This document shows positions 1-8,658 of a DNA stretch of 64,000 bases, piece by piece (the stretch's first letter is position 1; each line of letters begins with the position of its first letter). The DNA is from Steroidobacter gossypii. GTDB lineage: Bacteria > Pseudomonadota > Gammaproteobacteria > Steroidobacterales > Steroidobacteraceae. Where the stretch lies: positions 124,001-188,000 of the forward strand of contig NZ_JAEVLS010000006.1 in NCBI RefSeq assembly GCF_016801985.1. The letters are read 5' to 3'. Position numbers and translations under genes: made by a program. A model generated the notes under the pieces. It was given only the letters and a program-made list of their open reading frames with translations. It searched no databases and was not told where the DNA came from.

Positions 1-1382
1 TCAGCGAATCCCCGCAGCCGAATCTCACCGCCCGGCTCCGTATATTTCGCCGCGTTGGTCAGCAGGTTCGCGATGCATTGAGCGAGCCGCACCTTGTCCG
101 CATCGACCCAGAGAGGCTCGGCGCACAGCCCCAACGTGAGCCGATGTTGTTTCTCTTGAATCAGTGGCTGCGTGGTTTCGAGCGCCAGGTCGATGCACGA
201 CTGCATCGTGAGCCGTTCGCGATTGATCTCGATGCGGCCGCGAGTGATGCGAGAAACGTCAAGCAAGTCGTCCAGCAACCGGCCGAGGTGGCGGATCTGC
301 CGATCCACGATGCCGACCAGCGCCTGCTCTTTCTCTTGGCGCACCAGGCGTGACAAAGCCTGCGCCGCATTGCCGATGGCCGCGGCGGGATTGCGCAATT
401 CGTGGCTCAGCATGGCCAGGAACTCGTCCTTGCGCTCGCTGGCCTCACGGAAGCGAGCTTCGCTTTCCCGCAGCAGCCGCTCGGCCTTGCGTTGCTCGGT
501 GATATTGCTGCCCGAGCTGACGACGCAGTCGCTGCCCATGGCGAACAGGGTCACGGAAAAATCCTGATCGCCGTAGATCGTTTCGTAGCGAACCGTCTGG
601 CGTGTTTCGACCGCCTGCAAGCACCGGCCGTGAAAAGCAGCTATCTGTTCTGGCTGCAGCAGCTGTGAGACACGACGACCCAGTGCTTCCTGTCGCGACA
701 GCCCGAACAGTCGAAGGGCGTTCGTGTTCGCGTCTCTGAAGCCCCAGTCGCTGATTGCGCCGTTCTCATCGCGCACAGCCTGCAGCACCGTGAACAGCTC
801 AGTGGGATGCTCGAAGATGGCGTGCAGTTGCTCATCACGCTCGGCAAGCGCGCTGGCGTAGCGCGTTTCTATTTCAGTGCGAGCGCGGGTCAGCGATGTA
901 TTCAGCGCTTCGAGATGCCGACGGCGCTCGTGCAGTTCCACCAGCACCATCACTTTGGTGCGCAGGATCTCCGGCACGACTGGCACGGAGATGTAGTCGA
1001 TGGCGCCGACCTCGTAACCTTTGAGCTGATCGAGGTTGGAGATATTGATGCCGGTCACAAAGATGATCGGCGTGCGCTCCCAGCGCGGGTGTTCGCGAAT
1101 CATGCGCGCGGTTTCGAAGCCGTCCATGTCCGGCATGTTCACGTCCAGCAGGATCAGCGCGAATTCCTTGATCAGCAGCTGTTTGAGCGCTTCCCGGCCG
1201 GACGATGCACGAACGCATTCGATGTCCAGGCCGGCAAGGATGGCCTCGTACGTGAGCAGTCGCGCCGGCTGGTCGTCGACCAGCAGAACTCCCACGCGCG
1301 GCTTGCCAGGTTCGGTCTGCGCAGCAGGTTCAGCACCGGACGCGGTCGATGTCGCCGGAGCCTTGTCTGTCGCCTGTTTCAT
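1..1382 (-). CDS. Hybrid receiver-PAS-histidine kinase (3' end beyond the left edge)
   Basis: About 460 codons are visible, read leftwards from the ATG at 1380-1382, and the frame is still open at base 1. Order: an N-terminal response-regulator receiver (about residues 30-145, acidic pair D36/D37, phospho-acceptor D80 in LLDVNMPD, T110), a coiled linker, a PAS-like domain (about 185-300), a HisKA domain with H-box MLSHELRNP (His near 326), and the start of the HATPase with N-box NLLTNAAKYT. No membrane segment is seen, so it is probably a cytoplasmic kinase that takes input from another phosphodonor and from a PAS ligand. The receiver Lys that normally precedes the conserved Pro is replaced by Val (ISVP, near residue 133). 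The ribosome site before the start is weak. The product stays unnamed because the C-terminus and any further receiver domain are outside the window. Confidence 0.85.
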   Translation of the reverse strand, partial: MKQATDKAPATSTASGAEPAAQTEPGKPRVGVLLVDDQPARLLTYEAILAGLDIECVRASSGREALKQLLIKEFALILLDVNMPDMDGFETARMIREHPRWERTPIIFVTGINISNLDQLKGYEVGAIDYISVPVVPEILRTKVMVLVELHERRRHLEALNTSLTRARTEIETRYASALAERDEQLHAIFEHPTELFTVLQAVRDENGAISDWGFRDANTNALRLFGLSRQEALGRRVSQLLQPEQIAAFHGRCLQAVETRQTVRYETIYGDQDFSVTLFAMGSDCVVSSGSNITEQRKAERLLRESEARFREASERKDEFLAMLSHELRNPAAAIGNAAQALSRLVRQEKEQALVGIVDRQIRHLGRLLDDLLDVSRITRGRIEINRERLTMQSCIDLALETTQPLIQEKQHRLTLGLCAEPLWVDADKVRLAQCIANLLTNAAKYTEPGGEIRLRGFA

Positions 1383-1522
1383 TGACGCACTTAAAATTCA
1401 CCGACAGCCGAGGGCGGCCGCCAATCTGTTCTTGGGCGTGGGAGGTCTCGGCCTGCCAGACCTGCCGAGCGCATTTGTGGGAATGCGTGTAAAAAGGCGG
1501 AAGTTCCGCCGGCGCCTGAAAA

Positions 1523-2806
1523 CTAGAGCAGATCCCGAGCTCGATACCAGAGCATGGCCAACACCAGGGCCGGCATCCTGAGAAACTGGCCTCCGGGGAA
1601 GTTCCTATGGCTGATCCGGGTGAACAGATCGAAGCGTTCAGCCTGCCCGGCGATGGCTTCAGCGGCCAGGCGGCCCGCGATGCCGGTCAATGCGATGCCA
1701 TGCCCGGAGAAGCCCTGCAGATAGTAAATATGAGGAGCGATACGCCCGAAGTCCGGCGCGCGGTTCATCGTGATGTCAACATAACCTCCCCACGCATACT
1801 CGATCCGCACATCCGCCAGCTGCGGAAACACTTTCAGCATGCGCTTGCGGGTGGCGTTCGACGTGTTGAAGGGATCCAGCCCCGAATAGCTCACGCGCCC
1901 GCCGAACAGCAGGCGGTGGTCCGCCGAGCGTCGAAAGTAATCGAGCACGAAATTGATGTCGGTGACGGCGATGTTCTTGCGCATCAATCGATGCATGCGC
2001 GCTTCGCCCAGCGGCTCTGTGGCCACGATGTATGTGCCCACCGGCATGATGCGCGATCGGAGTGAGGGCACCAGCGTATTCAGATAGGCGTTCCCACAAA
2101 GCACGACGAACTTCGCCCGCACTCTGCCGCCCGCGGTGGTGACCACTGCGGGTTGGTCGTGAGTGATGTTCGTGACTAACGAACGTTCGTGGATCGTCAC
2201 GCCAGCTGCACTGGCGGCCGCTGCGAGACCGAGGGTGTAGTTCAGTGGATGCAAATGGCCGCTGCCGTGGTCGTACAGGCCCGCTATATAGCGCCTAGTC
2301 TCCAGTAGCGATTCGACCTTGTCGCGCTCCATGAATTCAAGTTGGGTGTAGCCGTATGTTTGCTCCGCTTCGCGCTGTTCGTGCAGCAGGTCCGCACGCT
2401 GGCGCGGTTTGATGGCGACGTGCATCTGGCCCCAATGCAAATCGCATTCGATATCGTACTTCGCGACTCGGTCGCGGATCAGCTGCAACCCTTCCAGCGA
2501 GATGTCCCACATTCGCCTGGCGTTCTGCGCGCCGACCTGTTGCACGAGTTTCTGTTGGCCGCTCGCGAAACCGGCGATGGCCTGGCCGCCACTGCGGCCC
2601 GAGGCGCCCCAGCCGACCCGCTGCGCTTCGAGCAGCACGACTTTATAGCCGCGCTCAGCCAGCTCCAGCGCGGTCGAGCAGCCGGCGATGCCGCCGCCGA
2701 TGACGCAAACGTCCGCTGTCTGATCGCCGCGCAGGGGCGGATGCTCGGGCGCGGGGTTGGCCGAGGCTGCGTAATAAGAGACCGCTTGGTTGGGATCTGT
2801 CGTCAA
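1523..2806 (-). CDS. puuB: Gamma-glutamylputrescine oxidase (FAD-dependent)
   Basis: A 427-residue FAD oxidoreductase of the DAO/PuuB type. The N-terminus carries the Rossmann motif GGGIAG (residues 37-42), followed by the Glu that binds the FAD ribose (LLEAQRVGWGASGRSGGQ), a pattern typical of PuuB. The C-terminus has the second FAD contact (GFSGHGIALTGIAG). PuuB oxidises gamma-glutamylputrescine to gamma-glutamyl-gamma-aminobutyraldehyde with release of ammonia and H2O2. The family is about 420-430 residues, so this one is full length. It lies apart from the puuA/puuD genes, with the PD40-amidohydrolase between, and is transcribed divergently from that gene. Related FAD enzymes act on other amines, so the substrate rests on the neighbouring Puu genes. 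Confidence 0.85.
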   Translation of the reverse strand: MTTDPNQAVSYYAASANPAPEHPPLRGDQTADVCVIGGGIAGCSTALELAERGYKVVLLEAQRVGWGASGRSGGQAIAGFASGQQKLVQQVGAQNARRMWDISLEGLQLIRDRVAKYDIECDLHWGQMHVAIKPRQRADLLHEQREAEQTYGYTQLEFMERDKVESLLETRRYIAGLYDHGSGHLHPLNYTLGLAAAASAAGVTIHERSLVTNITHDQPAVVTTAGGRVRAKFVVLCGNAYLNTLVPSLRSRIMPVGTYIVATEPLGEARMHRLMRKNIAVTDINFVLDYFRRSADHRLLFGGRVSYSGLDPFNTSNATRKRMLKVFPQLADVRIEYAWGGYVDITMNRAPDFGRIAPHIYYLQGFSGHGIALTGIAGRLAAEAIAGQAERFDLFTRISHRNFPGGQFLRMPALVLAMLWYRARDLL

Positions 2807-2976
2807 ATCAGGCTCCGATGGCTTGGCCCGCGTGGGATGCGGCCAAATTTCGAGCCGACAAGCTAGGGCGGCTTACGGTTTTGCGCAACTCTGCGTCTAT
2901 CTTGTCGATGGGCGCCGTTGACGCGCGCCATGCGCACGCCTGTTTAGAATCGGCTGACTGGCATAGGACTGAATGC

Positions 2977-5900
2977 ATGCTCAAAAGTGCTCTGATCACC
3001 GTACTGGTTTCGCTCGGCACGGCCTCCGCCAGCACGCTGCCGCTGACTACACCGCGCCACGTCGGGTTCGAGACCGATGAGGGCACGTGGATGGCGCCGG
3101 ACATCTCGCCCGACGGCAAGAGCATTCTGTTCGACCTGCTGGGCGACATCTACGCGCTGGACGCCGCGGGCGGTCGGGCTCGGCCGCTGTTGTCAGGGAC
3201 CGCGTTCGAGGCGAACCCGGTGTTCTCGCCTGATGGCAAGCAGTTCGCGTTCGTCAGTGACCGTTCCGGCGCCAACAATCTTTGGATCGCGAATGTGGAT
3301 GGCAGCGATCCGCGGCAGATTTCGCAAGACGAGGGCGCTGTGCTGTGGACGTCGCCGAGCTGGTCGCCGGATGGCGAGTATGTGTACGCATCGCGGATGA
3401 CGCACTCGACGCTGGCGTTCGAAGTGTTCATGTTCAACAAGCACGGTGGCAGGGGCACGCAAGTCACCAAGGCGCGGCCGTCCGGCTCCGAGGACTTCGA
3501 CAATCGCCGCAATGTGCTCGGCGCCGTGGTTTCGCCCGATGGTCGATATCTTTATTTCGCCTCGAAGATCGGCACGACCTGGTCGGACAAAGAGCCGCCA
3601 CAGTGGTCGATCACTCGTCGCGACCTGCGTAACGGTCAGGATCACCAAATCATCCAGTCGCACGGCGAGGCCATGCAGCCGGCCTTGTCTCACGATGGTC
3701 GCCGGCTCGTGTACGCCAGCCGGTATCAGAATGACACGGGTTTGCGTATCCGCGATTTGAGTTCGGGGGACGATCAGTGGCTGTTGTATCCCATCGATGA
3801 TGATGGGCATAACGGCGGTTATTACGCGAACTTGCTGCCTCGCTATACCTTCACGTCGGATGATCGAGCGCTGATTCTCAGCTCCGGCGGCAAGCTGCAG
3901 CGCTTGTCCCTGGTGGACCGCTCGCTAACGGACATTCCGTTCACGGCGCAGGTGGAGCTCGACATCGGGCCGCAGACCCGGGTCGAGCAGCGTGAAGAGA
4001 CCGGGCCGGTTCGCGTGCGCGTGATCCAGCGGCCACGACAATCGCCGGACGGGCGCTCGGTGGTGTTCTCGGCACTAGGACAGTTGTATCTGCTCGATCT
4101 GCAGCCGGGCGCCAAGCCGCGAGCGCTGGGAGCAGGATATCAACCCTCATGGTCGGCTGATGGTCGTTCGATCGCGTTCGTCACCTGGAGCGCGCGCGAT
4201 GGTGGGCATGTTTGGAGTATGGCTGCTCGCGGTCGGAGCGCGCCGAAACAACTCACTAACGTGTCGGCGTATTACACGGAGCCGGTGTTCGCGCCGGACG
4301 GCAAGAGCGTGCTGGCGTTGCGGGCGAGTCACTATGATCGTTTGCGTGCGTCTTCTGAAATCGATCCAAGCCGCGCGACGGACATTATTCGTTTGCCGGC
4401 GGCGGGCGGCGAGGCTCATCTCGTGGCGCATGCTTATGGCGCACGGTTGCTCGACTTCGGTAGCGAGCCGGATCTGATTCGTTTCTATTCTCCGGAAGGC
4501 GTGAAAACGCTGCGGCTCGATGAGCCTTCGGCAGAGCCGCGGCGAGTCGTGGTGATCGAGGCTCGACACCCTTCTCAGTACGTCGAGTCGGCGCGGCCGG
4601 CGGAGGAGGTGCGGTTGAGTCCGGATGGGCGCTGGGCTTTGGCTAGAACGGCGTCGCAGCTCTATCTGGTTTCGGTGCCGCCGTCGATGACCGCTGATCC
4701 GCCAGTCGTGAATCTGAAGGCGCCGTCGACTCGGGTTGTGAAGCTCACTTCAGTCGGCGCTGATTATTTTGCGTGGGCCGATGGCGGGCGGACCATTACG
4801 TGGTCGGTGGGTGCGTCGTTCCGGCGTGTTCCTTTGAGTGCTCTTGCCGATGCGGAAAAGACTGCGGAGCGCTTCGATGCCGTGGTCGAGGTCGGTCGTG
4901 ACATTCCGGAGGGTTCGGTCGTGCTTCGAGGCGCGACGGTGATCACCATGCGCGGCGATGAAGTCCTGCGCAACGCAGATGTTGTGGTTGTGAACAACAA
5001 GATCGTCGGTGTGGGCGCGCAGGGCAGCGTCGATGTGCCGGAGGGCGCTGTGGTGCGCGACGTTTCTGGCAAGTACATCGTTCCGGGCTTCATCGATACA
5101 CATGCACATTGGGCGGAGATGCGGCGCGACATCCTGGAGCCGAATCAGTGGCCGTTCCTGGCGAATCTTGCGTACGGCGTTACGTCGGGGCTCGACGTGC
5201 AGCCGTTCACCGTGGATGTGTTCGGGTATCAGGACATGATCGATGCCGGGCTGATGCTCGGGCCCCGTGCGTATTCCACTGGGCCGGGTGTGTTCGTCAA
5301 CAGCGAAATCAATTCCGAAGCGGATGCGCGCAATGTATTGACGCGCTATCGCGACTACTACCGTACGCGCAACATCAAGTCGTACATGGTGGGTGGGCGT
5401 AAGGAGCGGCAGTTCATGATCCAAGGCGCGAGTGCGCTCGGCATGATGCCAACGACGGAGGGTGCGTCGGATTTGCACCTGAATCTCACTCATGCGTTGG
5501 ATGGGTTCGCGGGTAACGAACATGCGTTGCCTGTTTCGCCGTTGCGCAAGGATGTCGTCGAGTTGTTCGCCAAGAGTCGGATTGCGTACACGCCGACGAT
5601 CAGTGTGTTGTACGGCGGCAGGCCGGCGCTTTATGAAATGACCATTCGTCATGTGCCGCAGGCGGACGCGAAGGTGCGGAGGTTCATGCCTCCAGGTGTG
5701 CTCGATGTGAAGACGCGCACCGTGAAGTGGTCACGCCCTGAAGATCAAACTTACGCGTCGTTCGCGGCGGATGCGGTGGCGATTCAGCGTGCGGGTGGTT
5801 TGGTTGGCATGGGGAGTCATGGGGAGATGCAGGGCATCGGATATCACTGGGAGCTCGAGGCTTACGCTTCCGGCGGTGCGACTCCACATGAGGTGCTGCG

Positions 5901-6150
5901 GGCGGCGACGATCGGGTCAGCGGAAGTGATTGGGCGGGCTGGGGCGCTCGGTAGTCTCGAGGTGGGTAAGTTTGCGGACCTGCTCGTTTTGGATCGGAAT
6001 CCGCTGGTTGATGTGACCAATACGGTTTCGCTGAGTTTGGTCATGAAGAACGGCCGCCTTTACGATGCGAACACACTCGATGAGGTTTGGCCGCGGCAGA
6101 AGGCGCTAGAGGCGCAGTGGTTTTGGAACGAGGCGCCGCCTCGCCGTTGA
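2977..6150 (+). CDS. Secreted PD40 (TolB-like) beta-propeller plus amidohydrolase
   Basis: The ATG at 2977 gives a clean signal peptide (about residues 1-19, ending TASAS) and a protein of 1057 residues; the open frame extends upstream, but without a plausible leader. Residues about 35-620 hold repeated PD40/TolB propeller blades (SPDGK, SPDGR and FAPDGK motifs). Residues about 655-1040 form an amidohydrolase: metal motif FIDTHAHW (His near 709 and 711) and the late ADLLVLDRNPL strand seen in imidazolonepropionase/dihydroorotase relatives. Such two-domain exported proteins are common in Gammaproteobacteria and Bacteroidetes and are often annotated as hydrolases of unknown substrate. A secreted peptidase or amidase role is inference. 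It sits among polyamine genes, but nothing in its sequence ties it to polyamines. The 3' end runs into a palindromic repeat. Confidence 0.85.
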   Translation: MLKSALITVLVSLGTASASTLPLTTPRHVGFETDEGTWMAPDISPDGKSILFDLLGDIYALDAAGGRARPLLSGTAFEANPVFSPDGKQFAFVSDRSGANNLWIANVDGSDPRQISQDEGAVLWTSPSWSPDGEYVYASRMTHSTLAFEVFMFNKHGGRGTQVTKARPSGSEDFDNRRNVLGAVVSPDGRYLYFASKIGTTWSDKEPPQWSITRRDLRNGQDHQIIQSHGEAMQPALSHDGRRLVYASRYQNDTGLRIRDLSSGDDQWLLYPIDDDGHNGGYYANLLPRYTFTSDDRALILSSGGKLQRLSLVDRSLTDIPFTAQVELDIGPQTRVEQREETGPVRVRVIQRPRQSPDGRSVVFSALGQLYLLDLQPGAKPRALGAGYQPSWSADGRSIAFVTWSARDGGHVWSMAARGRSAPKQLTNVSAYYTEPVFAPDGKSVLALRASHYDRLRASSEIDPSRATDIIRLPAAGGEAHLVAHAYGARLLDFGSEPDLIRFYSPEGVKTLRLDEPSAEPRRVVVIEARHPSQYVESARPAEEVRLSPDGRWALARTASQLYLVSVPPSMTADPPVVNLKAPSTRVVKLTSVGADYFAWADGGRTITWSVGASFRRVPLSALADAEKTAERFDAVVEVGRDIPEGSVVLRGATVITMRGDEVLRNADVVVVNNKIVGVGAQGSVDVPEGAVVRDVSGKYIVPGFIDTHAHWAEMRRDILEPNQWPFLANLAYGVTSGLDVQPFTVDVFGYQDMIDAGLMLGPRAYSTGPGVFVNSEINSEADARNVLTRYRDYYRTRNIKSYMVGGRKERQFMIQGASALGMMPTTEGASDLHLNLTHALDGFAGNEHALPVSPLRKDVVELFAKSRIAYTPTISVLYGGRPALYEMTIRHVPQADAKVRRFMPPGVLDVKTRTVKWSRPEDQTYASFAADAVAIQRAGGLVGMGSHGEMQGIGYHWELEAYASGGATPHEVLRAATIGSAEVIGRAGALGSLEVGKFADLLVLDRNPLVDVTNTVSLSLVMKNGRLYDANTLDEVWPRQKALEAQWFWNEAPPRR

Positions 6151-6170
6151 GCGGAAGACTCACCCTCTGA

Positions 6171-6203
6171 CCCCTCCCGTGAACGGGCCGTGAACGGGAG
6201 GGG
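6171..6203. repeat. REP-like palindrome
   Basis: A perfect 10-bp inverted repeat (CCCCTCCCGT at 6171-6180, ACGGGAGGGG at 6194-6203) encloses a 13-base loop that itself repeats the gaacggg motif. It is preceded by cctctga and lies between two convergent genes. A related palindrome with the same CCTCACCCyCTGrCCCC-type lead-in occurs at 38131-38155. This supports an interspersed REP-like family that may also end transcription from both sides. Confidence 0.6.
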
Positions 6204-6263
6204 CTACCTGACTTTTCTCCCTGCGGGAGACGGGCTTTACGGAGTGATGATCCGGTAGAACCC

Positions 6264-7637
6264 TCAGCACGTGCGCGCGTACCACGCGTACTCGAGGGGA
6301 GAGACGTGAGACTCGAAGGCCTGTAGTTCGCCGCGGCGAGTAGTGACGAAAAGCTTGTGAAACTTCTCGCCGAGGTACTCGCGCATGACATTGCTCGCTT
6401 CTAGCTTCGAAGCGGCCTCAGGCCAGGTGATGGGAAGCGTGGTGACTGCGTTTCGATAGGGGTTGCCGGTCACGGGAGGGCCGGGGTCGAGTCGCAGGTC
6501 GAGGCCGTGATGTATGCCGGCGAGAACAGCGGCGGTGAGTAGATAAGGGTTCACGTCCGCCCCAGCCACTCGATGTTCGATACGTCGGTTCTCCGGGCTG
6601 CTGGCAGGAATTCGCAAAGCGACGCCGCGGTTGTTCACTGCCCAATTGGCATTCAAAGGAACATACGCCTCCGATCGATAGCGACGATATGAGTTCGCCG
6701 TCGGGGCGAAAATGAACATCGCGTCCGCCATGGTCGCCGCCAGCCCACCGATGGCGTGCTTCAACTGTTCGCTGCCCGTCGCCTCATCGGCAGCAAAAAT
6801 ATTCCGACCGTGCCGATCCAGCATGCTCACGTGAATGTGAGCTCCGCTGCCCGCCATATCCATGTAAGGCTTGGGCATGAACGTCGCCTCCATGCCGTGG
6901 CGTGCCGCGACTCCCCGCACCAGTCGCTTGAAACGAATCGCCTGATCGCAGGCGAGCAGAGCATCCGACGTATGCTGAAGATTCACTTCGAACTGGCCGG
7001 GCCCGTACTCCGCCAGCGCCGTGCCCGCCGGAATCTGCTGGGCCTCGCAAGCGCTGGAGATCTCCGCGAGCACCGCCGAGTACTCGTTCAGATCCGCCAT
7101 GGAGTTGATCTGCGTCTGATATTCGCGGCGCCCGGTCTGTGGCAACCGAGGCGGTTGCGCACGCCCGTCGACAGTGCGCTCCGGATCGAGCAGGTAGAAC
7201 TCGAGCTCGATGGCCACGACGGGCGTCAGCCCGAGCGAGTGAAAGCGATTCAACACTGAGGCCAACACATGACGCGGGTCCCCGTAGAACGGCGAGCCGT
7301 CGTGATCGATCATCGACACCTGGATCTGTGCGACGCCTTCGCCGTCACGCCAGGGTACGGGCACCAGCGTGCCCTCGATCGGCAGACAGCGACGATCCGC
7401 ATCGCCTTCATCGAAGCCGAGGCCGGTTTCCTGAATCGTGCCGCCGAGCACGTCGAGCGCGAACATCGAGCCCGGCAGCAGAAAGCTGCCGCGGTACATA
7501 CTCGGCAACTCGGCGATGGTCACGCGCTTGCCGCGAGGGATTCCGCACAAGTCGGCGAGTAGCACATCGACAAAGCGCGTTTCGGGATGGCGCAGCTTGA
7601 AGGCAGTCAGCTGCACGGAGTGGTCAGTGACCGCCAT
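6264..7637 (-). CDS. puuA: Glutamine synthetase-family gamma-glutamylputrescine ligase, copy 1
   Basis: A 457-residue member of the type I glutamine synthetase fold. Visible motifs: the metal/ATP-site motif GAHIHVSM, the glutamate-binding Glu region (ELEFYLLDPE), NRGVALRIPA and the late RIEHRVAGADVNPY element. The early motif DLCGIPRGKRV is typical of PuuA and related amine ligases, not of GlnA. PuuA joins glutamate to putrescine using ATP, the first step of the Puu pathway. It faces away from puuD across a 248-base divergent region (7638-7885). A second paralog lies at 8659-9993, so the two may differ in amine preference (putrescine versus spermidine, ethanolamine or similar). Which copy is the true PuuA cannot be told from sequence alone. 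Confidence 0.82.
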   Translation of the reverse strand: MAVTDHSVQLTAFKLRHPETRFVDVLLADLCGIPRGKRVTIAELPSMYRGSFLLPGSMFALDVLGGTIQETGLGFDEGDADRRCLPIEGTLVPVPWRDGEGVAQIQVSMIDHDGSPFYGDPRHVLASVLNRFHSLGLTPVVAIELEFYLLDPERTVDGRAQPPRLPQTGRREYQTQINSMADLNEYSAVLAEISSACEAQQIPAGTALAEYGPGQFEVNLQHTSDALLACDQAIRFKRLVRGVAARHGMEATFMPKPYMDMAGSGAHIHVSMLDRHGRNIFAADEATGSEQLKHAIGGLAATMADAMFIFAPTANSYRRYRSEAYVPLNANWAVNNRGVALRIPASSPENRRIEHRVAGADVNPYLLTAAVLAGIHHGLDLRLDPGPPVTGNPYRNAVTTLPITWPEAASKLEASNVMREYLGEKFHKLFVTTRRGELQAFESHVSPLEYAWYARTC

Positions 7638-7885
7638 AAGGGATTCCCTGTTTAAGATTTGGGTGCGCCCGGCGCCTCACTGACGGGCCCGGCGCACAGC
7701 CAGGATAGCCACTGCGGGCTAGGGGCGGCAAGCGGACAACGTGCGATGCGGCGGATGCAAGCTATTGAAGTGACTATATTTCCGCCTCATCCTACATTCG
7801 CGGACGGGCGGCCCAGCCACGGATGTGCTTAAATGCCGGCACGCGACCAGGCTGCTGAACTGGCTCGTCGTTAAAGATCTTAAAC

Positions 7886-8653
7886 GTGTCAACGCGTAGG
7901 CCTCTTATCGGGATTCCGGCGGACAGGCGTCTGTTGGGCCACCATTACTTCCACTGCGTCGGCGAGAAATACATCGCCGCGGTGGCTGAAGGCGCTCAGG
8001 CCGTCCCTGTCTTGATTCCGTCGCTGGGCGAGGGCCTGCAAGCGCGTGAGCTGCTGGCGGACTTCGACGGCATCCTGTTGACCGGCAGCCCGTCGAATGT
8101 CGAGCCGCATCGATACAACGGTCCGGCCAGCGCGCCGGGCACCTTGCACGACGCCTGGCGGGACGCAACCACGCTGCCGATGATCCCGCAGGTGATCGAG
8201 GCAGGGCTGCCGCTGCTCGCCATCTGTCGGGGCTTTCAGGAGATGAATGTCGCGTTCGGCGGCACCCTCTGGCAAAAGCTGCACGAGGTGCAGGGCTATC
8301 GCGATCATCGCGAAGATCTCGAAGCGCCGCTCGATGAGCAGTACGGGCCGGCGCACGACATCGAGCTGGCTCCGGATGGCCTGCTCGCACGGCTGTCGGG
8401 CGAGCGGCGGCTGACAGTGAATTCGCTGCACTCGCAGGGAGTGCAGACCCTGGGCGCCGGCCTCGCGGTCGAGGCGCGCGCTCCGGACGGAGTGATCGAG
8501 GCATTTCGGGTGGCGGACGCGCCGTCATTCGCGCTCGGGCTGCAGTGGCATCCCGAGTGGAAGTTCAAAGACAACTCTTTTTCGCGCGCGCTGTTCGCCG
8601 CTTTTGGCGAAGCTGCACGCGAGCGTGCCCTACAACGGGCCAAGGTCAGGTGA
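7886..8653 (+). CDS. puuD: Gamma-glutamyl-gamma-aminobutyrate hydrolase
   Basis: A 255-residue class I glutamine-amidotransferase-like hydrolase starting at GTG. The nucleophile is Cys114 in AICRGFQEMNVA, and the catalytic His lies in LQWHPEW near residue 222. The early strand GILLTGSPSNVEPHRY is diagnostic of the peptidase C26/PuuD group. PuuD hydrolyses gamma-glutamyl-GABA to glutamate and GABA, the last step of the Puu route. It is the first gene of a rightward run through potI, separated by only 5 bases from the second puuA paralog. The GTG start is supported because the conserved RPLIGIPADRR strand begins immediately after it. No strong Shine-Dalgarno is visible upstream. Confidence 0.9.
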   Translation: MSTRRPLIGIPADRRLLGHHYFHCVGEKYIAAVAEGAQAVPVLIPSLGEGLQARELLADFDGILLTGSPSNVEPHRYNGPASAPGTLHDAWRDATTLPMIPQVIEAGLPLLAICRGFQEMNVAFGGTLWQKLHEVQGYRDHREDLEAPLDEQYGPAHDIELAPDGLLARLSGERRLTVNSLHSQGVQTLGAGLAVEARAPDGVIEAFRVADAPSFALGLQWHPEWKFKDNSFSRALFAAFGEAARERALQRAKVR

Positions 8654-8658
8654 TTCCA

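Noticed and set aside
4750-5652. Minus-strand open frame of 300 codons
   Set aside because: It lies opposite the amidohydrolase domain and shows no protein family signature.
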